Under the pieces are notes generated by a model. It did no database searches and was not told where the DNA came from. It was given only the letters and a program-made list of their open reading frames with translations. The translations under genes and the position numbers were made by a program. Shown piece by piece: positions 10,918 through 21,830 of a stretch of DNA of 64,000 nucleotides. The DNA lies in NCBI RefSeq assembly GCF_032452875.1, contig NC_083869.1, positions 119,480,001 to 119,544,000 on the forward strand. The letters are read 5' to 3'. Within the stretch, counting starts at the first letter, position 1. The number at the start of each line of letters is the position of its first letter. Origin of the DNA: Bos javanicus. Its lineage: Eukaryota; Chordata; Mammalia; Artiodactyla; Bovidae.

Positions 10918-11190
10918 GCTGCTGCTGCTAAGTCGCTTCAGTCGTGTCCAACTCTGTGCAACCCCATAGACGGCAGCCCACGAGGCTCCGCCATCCCTGG
11001 GATTCTCCAGGCAAGAACACTGGAGTGGGTTGCCATTTCCTTCTCCAATGCATGAAAGTGAAAAGTGAAAGTGAAGTCGCTCAGTCGTGTCAGACTGGTA
11101 GAGACCCCATGGACTGCAGCCCACCAGGCTCCTCCATCCATGGGATTTTCCAGGCAAGAGTACTGGAGTGGGGTGCCATTGCCTTCTCCG
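10918..11190 (-). mobile_element. Bov-A2 SINE (dimer)
   Basis: Two Bov-A monomers in reverse: first ctaagtcgcttcagtcgtgt to ccatttccttctccaatgc, second gaagtcgctcagtcgtgtca to ccattgccttctcc, joined by aaagtgaaaagtgaaagtg. A perfect 12-bp target duplication gacattccttat lies at 10906-10917 and 11191-11202, indicating a relatively young insertion. Confidence 0.96.
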
Positions 11191-11436
11191 GACATTCCTT
11201 ATACTTGGAATCTAAAAATAAAGGATACAAATGAACTTACTTAGAAAACAGAGACTCACAGACTTAGGAAATGAACTTATGGTTGCGAGGGGGAGGGAGA
11301 ATTAGGGACTCTGGGAAGGCCATGGACACATTGCTATGTTTAAAATGGATACCCAACAAGGACCTATTGTATAGCACATGGAATTCTGCTCAATGTTATG
11401 TACCAGCCTGGATGGGAGAGGGGTTTAGGGGAGAAT

Positions 11437-11709
11437 GCTGCTACTGCTAAGTCGATTCAGTTGTGTCCGACTCTGTGTGACCCCATAGACGGCAGCCCGC
11501 CAGGCTTCCCCGTCCCTGGGGTTCTCCAGGCAAGAACACTGGAGTGGGTTGCCATTTCCTTCTCCAATGCACGAAAGTGAAAAGTGAAAGTGAAGTCGCT
11601 CAGTCGTGTCCGACTCCTAACAACCCCAAGGACTGCAGCCTACCAGGATCCTCCGTCCATGGGATTTTCCAGGCAAGAGTACTGGAGTGGGGTGCCATCG
11701 CCTTCTCCG
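11437..11709 (-). mobile_element. Bov-A2 SINE (dimer)
   Basis: Same two-monomer architecture and spacer as the copy 250 bp upstream, in the same orientation. A perfect 12-bp duplication ttaggggagaat at 11425-11436 and 11710-11721 shows it is an independent insertion into the L1, not a tandem copy of its neighbour. Confidence 0.96.
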
Positions 11710-11798
11710 TTAGGGGAGAATGGATACATATAAATGTACGGCTGACTCCCTTCACTGTTTCACCGGAAACTACCACAATGTTGTTAATCGACTGCACG

Positions 11799-11975
11799 TG
11801 TGAAGTGCTAAGTCACTGCAGTCATATCCGACTCTTTGTGACCCCATGGACTACAGCCCACCAGGCTCCTCTGTCCATGGAATCCTTCAGGCAAGAATAC
11901 TGGAGTGGGTTGCCATGCCCTCTTCCAGGGGATCTTCCTGACCCAGGGATCAAACTCTTGTCACCAGGGAAGCCC
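11799..11975 (-). mobile_element. Bov-tA SINE with internal deletion
   Basis: Bov-A body (gtcactgcagtcatatccga to ggagtgggttgccatgccct) runs into gggatcaaactcttgtcacc and then agggaagcccg. Most of the tRNA-head segment between the B-box and the A-box (the part usually reading ctcctgcattggcagg) is missing. Imperfect target duplications gttaatcgactgcac (11783-11797) and gttaactggcaatac (11976-11990) flank it inside the L1 tail. Confidence 0.9.
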
Positions 11976-12048
11976 GTTAACTGGCAATACCCCAACACAA
12001 AATAAAAGGTTTCTAGTTTGAAAAAAAAAAAAGAGAAAGACTGGGAGG

Positions 12049-12341
12049 GCTTCCTTAGTGGCTCAGTGGTAAAGAATCTACCTATCAATGCAGGAGACAC
12101 AGGTTCAATTCCTGATCCTGGAAAATCCCACATGCCACAACTTCTGAGCTTGTGCTCTAGAGCCTGGGAGCCACAACTGCTGAGCCCACGTGCCGCAGCT
12201 ATTAAAGCCCTCACACCCTAGAGCCCATGCCCCGCAACAAGAGAGTAGCCCCTACTCGCCGCAGCTAGAGAAAAGCCGGCGCCGCAACGAAGACCCAGCA
12301 CAGCTAAAACTAAATAAATAAAATTATTAAAAAAAAAAAAA
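12049..12341 (+). mobile_element. Long tRNA-Glu-derived SINE
   Basis: Head ggcttccttagtggctcagt, B-box region acaggttcaattcctgatcc, long body of cacaactgctgagcccacg-type words and an A-rich tail (aaataaataaaattatt plus poly(A)). A perfect 12-bp duplication aaagactgggag at 12037-12048 and 12342-12353 fixes both ends. The target was the poly(A) of the preceding L1. Confidence 0.95.
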
Positions 12342-12579
12342 AAAGACTGGGAGCAAAAGAGAGGGACTCGAAATATGGAAGGAAAATCATTTAAAAAAAA
12401 ACAGTAAATTTGAATAAACAGATGCTGCTGAAGAAGGAGGGCAGGAGGGAGATAAAAATTTGTTTAAACCCGGAGGGACCTGTGGACTGGGTGACAGTCC
12501 TGTAAACTGAAGGTGTGCACAGCCCAGACCCAGCTGTGGGCTCCCCTCAGGGGTCTCCCCTGCAAGGTCTTCGGCACAG

Positions 12580-12990
12580 GTGCCCCAGAAAACAAATACA
12601 AAGATATTCACTGAAGCACTGTTTATAACAGCAAAAAAAAAAAAAAAAAAAGAGGTGAAAACAATCTGCCTCTCAACAAAAGAAAAGACAAAATGAACTC
12701 TTAACTAAATGCTCACGGGAGGTGTTCTCTGCTGCAGTTAGAATGAATGAACCAGACTTTCATGTATCAACATGTATAATCTCAAAGCCATATTGAGTGG
12801 AAAAATCAAGTTACAGAGTGCTACACAGTGATTCCTTTTACATAAAGTTTCAAAACATGCCAAAAATAGAACTGTTCTGTTTAGAAATGCATTTTTAATA
12901 TGTAGCGAAGCACAGAAACATACAGGTGGGTTATTTTCACCAACCTCTGAGGAGAGGTGGAATGGAAAACAACATAGGGCTCTAGCTGTT
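12580..12990 (+). mobile_element. Old L1 LINE 3' fragment
   Basis: Words such as gcactgtttataacagcaaa, ggtgaaaacaatctgcctct, gagtggaaaaatcaagttac and gtgctacacagtgattcctt follow the 3' region of old mammalian L1 elements in forward sense. It is diverged, holds no open frame and has an 18-19-base A run near 12633-12650. Confidence 0.6.
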
Positions 12991-13089
12991 TCTAAAGCTT
13001 TATTTCTTAAAAAAAAAGAAAAGAAGGCAACATGTTATTATCTGTTTACTCTTGGTGGTAGATACAGATGCTTATCCAGATTACATTTT

Positions 13090-13760
13090 GTACCTGTGGT
13101 GGGCTGAATAATGGCCCCCAGAAATGCCTACCATGTCCTAGTCCCCAGAACCTATGAGTATGTAACCTGATATGTTTAAAGAGACAGCGCATATGTGTTA
13201 AGTAAAAGAAAGTAAAAGTGTTAGTTGCTCAGTCGTGTCCAACTCTTTTTGACCCCATGGACTGTAGCCCACCAGGCTCCTTTGTCCATGGAACTGGAGG
13301 GGTTGTCATTCCCTTCTGAGGAGCTTCCCAACCCAGGGATCGAACCTGGGTCTCCTTGCATTGCAGGCAGATCCTTTACCATCTGAGCCACCAAGGAAGC
13401 AATAAGGAGATTATCCTGAACTACGGGAGCGGGTCTAATGTAACCATGAGGGTCTTTATAAGAGGGAGACAGGAGAGCCATCAGAGCCAGCAAGAGGAGA
13501 CAGGACAGTGGAGGAAGAGGGTGGAGGGTTGCCCTCTGGAGACAGAAGAAGGAAGGGCCCAGAGCTGAGGAATGCACAAGGTCCCTAGAAGCTAAAAAAG
13601 GCAAGAAAACAGATCTTCCCCTGAAGGCTCCAGAAGGAACACAGAGCTGCCAACACCTCGATTTTAGGCTTCTGACCTCCAGGGCTGTAAGAGAACAGAT
13701 CGGCATTGTTTCAGTCACTGAATTCGTGGTAAATTGGTATGGCGGCAAGAGGAAACGAAT
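13090..13760 (+). mobile_element. Ancient LTR-like element split by a Bov-tA
   Basis: The left part (gtggtgggctgaataatggc, ctagtccccagaacctatga) and the right part from 13401 (aaggagattatcctgaacta, ggtctttataagagggagac, cttctgacctccagggctgt, cactgaattcgtggtaaatt) belong to one old interspersed repeat that resembles ERVL/MaLR-class solo LTRs. It is interrupted by the SINE at 13204-13400. I am confident it is a repeat, not of the exact family. No retroviral coding region accompanies it. Confidence 0.6.
13204..13400 (-). mobile_element. Bov-tA SINE
   Basis: Reverse Bov-tA from gttagttgctcagtcgtgtc to the tRNA head gatcctttaccatctgagcc / accaaggaagc. The Bov-A part is slightly shortened around tccatggaactggaggggtt. 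It sits inside the LTR-like repeat described around it. Confidence 0.94.
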
Positions 13761-14877
13761 CCAGTTCTTCTGGGGCACGTCTCATAAGCCAAGCTTGTTT
13801 GCTTTCATTTTATGATACTGAGTTAGGAGAATGGTGGTTAAGGCCTCGACCCAGTCTTCCTGTTCCTCTCCCTTCACAGGAGGCAGAGCTATTTGGGAAC
13901 CTTGTGAGGGGGGTGGGGGTGGTATCTAAGAGGCGTGGCCCTGGGGTTTCAGATTGTCAGAACAAGTCCGGGCACTGGGAGAGTGGCTCCCTCCCTCCCA
14001 GGGTAGGGAAAGCTACGGAAGGGAAGTTCCCAGATGTCTGAGGGTGGCTGCAGAGGTGCCCTTGAGGCCCTGCGAAGAGAGCTCCCCAAGACACTCTGGG
14101 CCCTGCATGCATCTCCTGAAGACTCAGCCCATGTTGCAGGGTTTTGTCAGGGCCAGGCCCTCCTCCAAGGCCACAGCTCTTCTGTCCCTGTGGGGCTAGG
14201 GGAGGAAGGCAGGGGGACGAACAACAGCACTGTGCTAACAGGAGCCTCCACCCCTCGACCTGGGTCAGTGCCCTCTCAGCGAGCATGCAGCCTGGGGTCA
14301 GCCTGTTACAGGTGGACATACGGTATTCAGGGAGGGAGCCCACTCGGTGAAGAAGTTGGGCTTGAGAGAGAGAGAGGGCTGAAAGGAGATTGGTTTAAAG
14401 GCATGTAAGGATCCAGAAAAAGATGATTATTTTTCAGGAAGAAAAACACCTGTATATATTTGTGTGCGTGTGTGTGTGTATGTGTGTGCATGTGCGTGCA
14501 TGTATGTACACACAGAGGTCCTAGGTAAGGGGCTATCAAGGGGAAAGAAGCTGGAATGAGACAGGTATGGTCCAGACTATGAACAGCTGTGGGGGAGGCT
14601 GCAGGGCCCAGATCACAGCACTAACAGAAGAGCTGTCTTGGGAGAGAGGAAGGATGATTCTTTCTCTCTCCAGGTCTGGAAACTAGCTAGGGAATCCATG
14701 GACAAGAGTCTGGAAGGACAGCCCACTTGCCCTGGAGTGGGACTGTGGAGTGACCAGTGTGGGACTGTGGAGGTGGGGAGGATGAAGGCTTTTCACTGCA
14801 TCTGGATCACCTGAATTGTTTTACAATGTAGATGTCCTCCTATATCACTCGTGAAATTAAAAATCAACTTAAATAAG
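13761..14877. other. Unique sequence with a TG-rich microsatellite
   Basis: No gene. A compound TG/TA/CG microsatellite lies at 14459-14512 (alternating purine-pyrimidine, such as gtgtgcgtgtgtgtgtgtat). The remainder, including the frames of 100-128 codons at 13739-14408, has no recognisable protein features. Confidence 0.5.
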
Positions 14878-15091
14878 TTTCTCAGTAGTGTCCGACTCTT
14901 TGTAACTCCACGGACTATATAGCCCGCCAGGCTCCTCTGTCCATGGACTTCTCCAGGCAAGAATACTGGAGTGGGTTGCCATTTTGTTTCTCCAGGGGAA
15001 TCTTCCGCACCCAGAAATTGAACCTGAGACTCTTTTTGTCTCCTGCATTGGCAGGCAGATTCTTTACCATATGAACCACTAGAGAAAACCC
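14878..15091 (-). mobile_element. Bov-tA SINE
   Basis: Reverse Bov-tA with tctcagtagtgtccgactct, then ggagtgggttgccattttgt, then tcctgcattggcaggcagat and tctttaccatatgaaccact. More diverged than most copies here (a duplicated ctatatag in the body). Confidence 0.93.
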
Positions 15092-15384
15092 TAAGTAAAT
15101 CAGACCCTCTGAGCAGCACAGTAAGTGCTGGTTACTCAGAGAAGGGTGAGACAGGTTTAGGAGTCACCGAGTGGAGTGGGTGAGCTGGATGGGATTTGAT
15201 CAGGTGAAGGGGCACCTTGGGGAAGAGCTGAGAAAGAAAGGGAAGGTGTGGCATGTTGTGAAGGCAGCAAGACCCCTATGGCCTGAGAGAGGTACCTGTG
15301 GGAGAGGAACTGGGCCCCGAGGAGATGCCTCCCTGAGCAGCTGCTTCAGGGTCTCTGGGAGGCGTGTTCAAAAGCAGAGATACT
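15092..15384. other. Unique sequence before the minisatellite
   Basis: Purine-rich (gaagagctgagaaagaaagg, gagagaggtacctg), single-copy-looking. The open frame starting at 15171 continues into the repeat only because the repeat lacks stops. Confidence 0.5.
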
Positions 15385-15830
15385 CAACCACACATGAGTG
15401 CACCCACACGCATGCCCACACACACTTGGCCTGGTCTCTCTCTCATACACACACACACACACACACTTGGCCTGGTCTCTCTCTCATACACACACACACA
15501 CACACACTTGGCCTGGTCTCTCTCTCATACACACACACACACACACACACACTTGGCCTGGTCTCTCTCTCATACACACACACACACACACACACTTGGC
15601 CTGGTCTCTCTCTCTCACACACACACATTCAGCCTGGTCTATCTCTGTCTCTCATACACACACACACACACACACACACACTTTGCCTGGTCTCTCTCTG
15701 TCTCTCACACAAACACACACACACACACACTCTCAGCCTGGTTTCTTTCTCTCTGACACACACAGACTCAACTTGGTCTCTCTTTCTCTCTGACACACAC
15801 ACACACACACACTTGGCTTGGTCTCTCTCC

Positions 15831-15861
<31 letters not shown>

Positions 15862-16473
15862 TTGGTCTGGTCTCTCTCTCTCACACATACTCATTCGGCC
15901 TGGTCTCTCTCTCTCCCTCTCTCTCACACACACACTTGGCCTGGTCTCTCTCTCTCCCTCTCTCTCACACACACACACTTGGCCTGGTCTCTCTCTCTCT
16001 CTCACACACTCACACACACACACACTCAGCCTGGTTTCTCTCTCTCTGACACACACACACTCAACTTGATCTCTCTCTGACACACACACACTTGGTTTGG
16101 TCTCTCTCTCCCTCTCTCACACACACACTTGTCCTGGTCTCTCTCTCTCTCACAAACACACACACACACACTCAGCCTGGTTTCTCTGTGACACACACAC
16201 ACTCAACTTGGTCTCTCTCTCTTTCTCTCTTTCTGACACACACACACACACTTGGCTTGATCTCTCTCCCTCTCTTTCTGACACACACACACACACACAC
16301 ACACTTGGCCTGGTCTCTCTCTCTCCCTCTCTCTCACACACATACACTTGGCCTGGTCTCTCTCTCTCTCACACACACTCACATACACACACCCTCAGCC
16401 TGGTTTCTCTGACACACACACACACTCGACTTGATCTCTCTCTCTCTCTCTGACACACACACACTTGGCCTGG

Positions 16474-16519
<46 letters not shown>

Positions 16520-16521
16520 AG
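15385..16521. repeat. Compound CA/TC minisatellite with higher-order structure
   Basis: About 26 units of roughly 30-55 bp, each a short linker (ttggcctggt, tcagcctggtt or caacttggt) followed by a TC tract and a CA tract. Four supercopies repeat the order tcagcctgg - caacttgg/a - ttgg(c/t)ttgg or ttggcctgg, beginning near 15731, 16025, 16171 and 16395. The left third is a simpler run of ttggcctgg units. The CA tracts can adopt Z-DNA and the TC tracts can form triplex DNA. Open frames over 200 codons exist on both strands because the 2-bp period contains no stops; they are not genes. Confidence 0.95.
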
Positions 16522-17659
16522 CCTGGCCCGGGCTCCGGAATTCCTGTTTGTTCAGTTCCTCCGCTGATTCTGACGGTGATAGTAACCTGTTGGCCTCTGC
16601 AAGGATTTTCCTCTGGGGTGGGGGTGGGGGGTCGGTGTCTCATCCTGCTCCCACTGCGCCCCCACCCAACCCCCACCACCCAGGGCAGCTCAGCATTTAT
16701 GTTTTGCATGGGGGCAGCCAAAACCCGGGTCCTACAGCTAAAAATAAAGGTGTGAACACCACTAGCCTAGAATAAGAAAATGCACGTGGTTGTGTCAACT
16801 CTGAAGTAAACTGAACTCAGCCTGACCACGTTTCTGAGCAGACAGGCAGCACCTGAGACAGTGCGGACCCTAGGGAAGGAGGGCTGGGATGAGGAGGACT
16901 GGTGGAAAAGAAATGGCCGAGAAGCATTTAGGAGAAGGAATCAGGAAATTCCTGACTCTACAAGGGATGCAGTGAGAAAGCTGGCCTGTTACACAGACCT
17001 GCCTGGAGGCAGCCATATTGGGCGGAAGCTTCCTAGTGAGGCGAAGACGGACCGGCGTTCAGACCCACCCCACCCCAGGCCAGGCTGAATCTGCTTTCAA
17101 GGCCACCTGAGGATGCAGCTGTCCTGCTGGGGAGAGGGTGGGTCTCTGGAGCGTCCTGGCCAAGTGAGGGAGCTGCTGGAGGGCAGCGGGAGGAGGGAAC
17201 TCGAGGACTCACAGAGGAAGTTCAAGGGATGTGGAAGCTTTCCCGTAAAAGGGTTTTCTCTGTGTTCCCTTTCTTTTCCAAGAGACCTTCACCCTGCGAA
17301 GGCCTGGGACAGCCCGATGCCATGCTGACAGCAGGGTGGGTGATGGGGGAGGCAGAGGGTGTGAGGTCCAAAGGCAGCCTGTTGACCCCATCCCCTCCTG
17401 GAAAGGGCTTCTCATTCCAGACAGTGGGCTCAGCATCATGGCTCCCGCTCTAACTGCCTGTAATTCAACCACCACGCCGTCCTGCTTTTCCGGCAGCTGC
17501 TGTCCACATAGCGTCCTTGTGGGTCTCATGGGCTTCATTCAGCCCCAGGTCCCACCCGCGTCAGAGCAGGAAGCTGAAGGCGAAGACCCTTTCCACAGGT
17601 GACAGGACCGACGGGGGACTAAGTCAGCCCCCAGATTCACCCTGGCTCAGAATATCTAT
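16522..17659. other. Unique sequence right of the minisatellite
   Basis: Begins GC-rich with a G-rich tract at 16616-16632 (ctggggtgggggtgggg). Frames of 70-109 codons at 16861-17602 overlap on both strands and have no recognised domain. No repeat identified. Confidence 0.45.
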
Positions 17660-18360
17660 CAACTGCATTTTTTTATTAAGGTACTGAAATACAAAGTAAT
17701 GTTCTGGCACAGCGTGTTCAGAATTTAAATAAATGTAACATAAGACAGGCCCAGGAGCATTGGGTATACAATCAACAAAGTGAGGATGAAATTATAAATG
17801 CTTTTTTTTGTTTGTTTAACAACAGTACTGCAACAAGTATTTTTGTAGTTATGCATTTTGGACACCGTAAAGATTCCTTCTAGGATACTTCCAGAGGTAG
17901 AAATGACAGGTCAAAAGGTACTGTCTAATTTTCAGGCTTAATTTTCCCTTAAAAAAGGCTCTTCCAATTATTGGGCATTCTTGGAAGTAATTAAAGAGGA
18001 AGCTCCTGCTCAGCAGTGGGGATTCATTTGCTAGTCTGAGATGTAATAGGGGAAATGTTATCACAAAGTTTGTGTGTGTGTGTGTGTGTGTGTTGCTTTG
18101 AGTATTCCAGAGAGTGAAATTTTTCTCTTATTAACCATTTGTTTCATCCTTCTGATGAATCTGTCTGCTCACATCTCCCATCTTTCTTTGGTGCCCTATA
18201 CTTTACAAAAGCCTTTTGTATGTTAAGGGTATTTGCCTCTGTTGCCATATTTATCTGGAAAATATATATTTCAAGTTTGTCTTTTGCCATCAATTTGTTT
18301 TGTTTATGGGTTTTGACATACAGAAAATATTCATTAAACATGTTGCATCTAATTTTTTTT
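17660..18360 (-). mobile_element. Old L1-like fragment
   Basis: AT-rich DNA with words resembling old L1 sequence in reverse sense: cttccagaggtagaaatgac, ggtcaaaaggtactgtctaa, ttttgccatcaatttgtttt. It is interrupted by a (TG)12 microsatellite at 18070-18093. The family and limits are uncertain. Confidence 0.4.
18070..18093. repeat. (TG)12 microsatellite
   Basis: Uninterrupted TG dinucleotide tract of 12 repeats, long enough to be length-polymorphic in populations. Confidence 0.95.
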
Positions 18361-18797
18361 TTTTTGCTTCCTTTCTGTCTTGGGTGAGGCACTGATTAAT
18401 ATCTCAAATACTGAGGTATAAACAGTAAGAACAGGAGAGACTGAGTGAGGCAAGGTCCCAGCTCACTAAAGGTAGCCACCAGAATCACCCAGAAATTCCT
18501 GTCAGAGGCTAGGGAAGGAGGGAGGGAAAGGGAGGAAAGGACAGAGGAAGTTTCTGGACAGTAGGTCAGGGCCAGCCAGACCCAGTGTGTAGATCCGAAG
18601 CTGTCTCTAGGTAGGTCCAGCCCTGTCATGGGACTGGAGAGAGGCCTGCCTGCCCAGGGAGAATAGCCTCTCTCAAACAAAAACCAACTCAGTGTCTGAA
18701 ACACCCCGGGAAGGGGACAGAATCTATACAAGGGGCCGTCTTTGGACCCAGCTGAGGGCACACTGTCCCCTCGACAGGCAGTCTACACACCACACTA
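18361..18797. other. Unique sequence
   Basis: Moderately GC-rich. A minus-strand frame of 121 codons (18396-18761) is leucine/serine-rich without recognisable motif and is not supported as a gene. Confidence 0.4.
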
Positions 18798-18986
18798 GGG
18801 ACTTCCCTGGTGGTCCAGTGGCTAAAACTTCACACTCCCAATGCAGGGGGCCTGGGTTCAATTCCTGGTCAAGGAACTAGATCCCACCTGCCACAACTGA
18901 GAGTTCTCATGATGCAACAAAGATTGAAGATCCTGCATGGCGTGACCAAGACCCAGTGTAGCCAAATAAATAGATATTTTAAAAAT
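18798..18986 (+). mobile_element. tRNA-Glu-derived SINE (CHR-2/SINE2 type)
   Basis: gggacttccctggtggtcca, B-box region ctgggttcaattcctggtca, agatcccacctgccacaact and an A-rich end gtgtagccaaataaatagat. No Bov-A body. Confidence 0.9.
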
Positions 18987-19961
18987 ACACAAACACCACC
19001 CCGCAAGTTCTGCCTAATCACAGATGAGCCCTGAGTGTGAAAACTAGATGGAGGTCAAGTCCTCATTTCACCCATTCCTCGTTAGTGAGGGGCGCTGTCC
19101 AGAAAGGGTCTTTTCCTGTTGTTCACGCTACACTTTCAGAGACTCCAGAACTGCTACTGCTGCTTTCCTGTTTACCAGGGTGGAAAGTTGGTAAACTTGC
19201 CTTTCCCCGCCTCCAAAAGCGGAAAAGAAACTTCAGGCGCGGTTTGTGAATTTCAAATTTTGAAAATCGTCCTCTAAGTTTTCACATTGTGTGTTCAGTG
19301 TTCGCATACTTGAATTTGAAAACCAACGTCAGAGGCATTCTTTGTAACTTGCAGACATTTCAAAAGAACAATCTCTGGCTAATGCTAATAAGTTACAGAA
19401 ATAGACTATTTGGTCACTGGGTGATTACAATGGAAAAGCCAAAGGTTTTTTCGAGAGGAAACAAAAGGAGGTGAGGCTTTTAGACTCTGGCCACTCAGAA
19501 GAGTGCCCCGTGTCATCGAGTTATGACCGGAAGTATGGGGGGGGTTGCTCCAGGACTGTCTAAATCTGGGTAAGCGTTTTGGGGGGTGAGCAGGCTGTTT
19601 AGTCACACAGCTGTTTCTGACTTGAAGGGTATGACTGAGAGCATATTCGTGTGGTAAGAGGCCGTGCAAGGGGCAGCCGGCTTCAAGCAGTCTGCCTGTG
19701 CAGAAACAATGCATGCGTCATCCCAGGGCTGGTGTGTGTCCCTGGGTCTGTCATTCCCTGCTGCTGGGCAACCCAGTGTGTCTGGGTGTGTCCCCTTAGC
19801 ACGCTGTGCTCCCTCCTGCTAAAGTTCATGGGTACAGCCTGCACATGAGCATCTGGGCTGTGACCATCCCCACAGGAATCAGGTCTGTGGCAGCCCCTGT
19901 TCTCTCGTCTCAGGGAATAAAAGTGCTGCCTGGCTGATGTTCTCACAAACTGCCGACTCCG
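18987..19961. other. Unique sequence
   Basis: No repeat or gene recognised. Contains a short G run at 19539-19546. The left part, 19020-19480, is AT-richer than the right. Confidence 0.4.
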
Positions 19962-20184
19962 ATTGTTGTTGTTTGGTCGCTGAGTTGTGTCCAACTCTTT
20001 CACAACCCCATGGACAGTAGCCCTTCAGGCTCCTCTGTCCATAGAATTTCCCACGCAAAAATACCCGAGTGGGTTGCTATTTCCTTCTCCAGGGGATCTT
20101 CCTGACCCAGGAATCGAACCCACGTCTCCTGTGGCTCCTGCATTGGCAGGTGGATTCTTTACCACTGAGCCACCAGTGAAGCCC
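19962..20184 (-). mobile_element. Bov-tA SINE
   Basis: Reverse Bov-tA from ttgttgttgtttggtcgctg to the tRNA head ggattctttaccactgagcc / accagtgaagccc. The left end carries the (ttg)n tail typical of BovB-related 3' ends. Confidence 0.95.
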
Positions 20185-21599
20185 ACTTCCTCTGAAGTTG
20201 GGGTTTAAAACTGGAAGTTTCCGTTTGGCCATGAGTTTGCAGACCCCTCTAAGTCGGGGACTCTTTAAGGACTCTGATTATGGCTGAGGATTTGCAGAGT
20301 GGACTGGCTGCTCCAGGCACCTCTCGCCATCCTCCCAGGAATCTTTGAATTCAGGATTTGGAACCAGCCCAAAGCCTCTGAGTACCACGGGCAGTGATCC
20401 CTTCAGGCAGAAACGTCTGGAAAACACAACCAGGCAGACTTGTGAGTGCCTGAAACTGGTTCTAAAGGAATTTTTCAGGGGGAAAAAAAAAAGAAAAAAC
20501 TTAAAAAATATTTTGCACAATGAAAGCAACCCTTTTGGAATAGAGAAGTTTCTGGGGTGATCCCTGTAGAGTTCTGTTCTATTTTGAATTTCAAGAGATC
20601 TATTGTTACTACTGTAGAGGTGGAAAAGTGGGTTCAGGAGAGGAGCTGATTCGCTCAGGCCACACAGGGAGGTGGAGACAGCTGAAATCGGGCCTGGGCT
20701 GGGAGGGTTTTCCCAGTGTTTATTTCTGTTTACATCGGTGAGTCTCTGGGCGTGGCCCCTTCTGGGTGGTGATGGACAGGCAGGCTCTAGGTGTGTCCCA
20801 CCTCGGGGCAGCTCTGCTAGCGCGGTGATTTCTCCAGGACAGGGAAATTCCAGGGGGCAGATCCTGCCGCAGCTGCGGTGAGACATTATTTCCTTGGGAG
20901 GAAACCAGCTCTCAGCAGCCAGAAACGAAACAGTTTCCACTCCGGGAGAGAGGAGGGAGGAAGAAAGGGGGGAGTGGAAGGCCTTGATGCAGGAGGCCGG
21001 CCCAGAAGGGAGCCGGCCCAGGGCCCCGGCACCACCCCCCGCCCCAACCCCGGCTCTCTGAGGCCCCCAGACAGTTTAAATTTAGATCTTCTATTCTGGT
21101 CGCTGCTGTTCTGCTCTCGCCCTGTAGCCATAGAACCGGCCAGTTTTCCTGAGCACAACAGCTCCTCAAAGTAAGCTTCTCTCCCGGAAGCTGGTCCTTA
21201 GAGTTGTTCCGAGGAAGCCTGAGGCAGGGAGGCGTGGAAGACAGATCAAAGGCAGGAAAGTCCACCACCCTAACTCACATTTCCAAACCTGGGGCCCTTC
21301 TGTCCGCATCTTGGTCCCGGTTCACTGTGGGATCAGAGAAGGGTTGACTGCACAGCACATGGGAACGCAGCCCTAGGGGCAAAAAGCAAGGCCACTTCCT
21401 GTGGTCACCACTCCCTCCCACCTCCTCTGGAGTGGCCCCTCCCTGCCCATCCAAATCTAACCTCTCCGTCTCAGGCCCGACTTGCTTCCTGTTCTCAGAG
21501 TGCACATCCTCATCGGACCGCGGCCTGTGTTCCTCTCCAGAACGGAAGACGCAGGAGAGCGGGGACTTGATTTTGCTCGGTGCTGTATCCCCAGTGCCC
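20185..21599. other. Unique, GC-rising sequence, no gene recognised
   Basis: Includes the 12-bp palindrome ccgcagctgcgg (20867-20878) with a CAGCTG E-box, and cagaaacgaaacagtttcca at 20919, a tandem GAAAC pair resembling interferon-regulatory-factor sites but with non-standard spacing. CpG-rich patch at 20990-21060. No exon with paired splice sites is convincing. Confidence 0.4.
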
Positions 21600-21830
21600 A
21601 GAGCATTACCCAAACACTTGCTAGGTGTGGGGGGCACTGTATTAGGTGCTTTATTTACTTATTTATTTTTGTATTTGGTGCTTTAAAAGCATTATTGAAT
21701 TTTATCCTCAGGACAATTCTATGAGGGTTTTTACCCAAGTAGGAGAATGACGCCCAGAGAAGTTGAGAATCTTGGCCGGGAACACAGTTGGACCCTGGAG
21801 TCCATGCCCCTGCGTGTACCCCTTAACTAC
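21600..21830 (-). mobile_element. MIR SINE
   Basis: Reverse MIR: ctaggtgtggggggcactgt, attttatcctcaggacaatt, cccagagaagttgag, ctggagtccatgcccctgcg, aactactacacc. A small AT-rich insertion (tttacttatttatttttgta) interrupts it. Confidence 0.7.

Larger units (their letters stand above)
10872..12033 (+). mobile_element. L1 LINE 3' end, broken by three SINEs
   Basis: L1 3'-end sequence appears in four pieces: 10872-10917 (gagaaggagaaatactgttt), 11191-11436 (cttggaatctaaaaataaag, aacaaggacctattgtatag), 11710-11798 (atggatacatataaatgtac, tttcaccggaaactaccaca) and 11976-12033 (gcaataccccaacacaaaat and the poly(A)). Read together they follow the ruminant L1 3' untranslated end. The pieces are separated by two Bov-A2 elements and one Bov-tA, each with target duplications in L1 sequence. 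The L1 is 5'-truncated and has no coding part. Confidence 0.85.

Noticed and set aside
15171..16453. Long open frames (up to 292 codons, histidine/threonine/leucine/serine-rich) on both strands.
   Set aside because: They are the compound CA/TC minisatellite read through; the 2-bp period lacks stop codons in several frames.
15385..16521. CRISPR-array-like regular repeats.
   Set aside because: Units are simple CA/TC tracts of variable length without unique spacers, in a mammalian genome.
20919..20938. Interferon-response-like GAAAC tandem.
   Set aside because: Spacing between GAAA cores is one base, not the two bases of a standard ISRE, and no interferon-gene context is visible.
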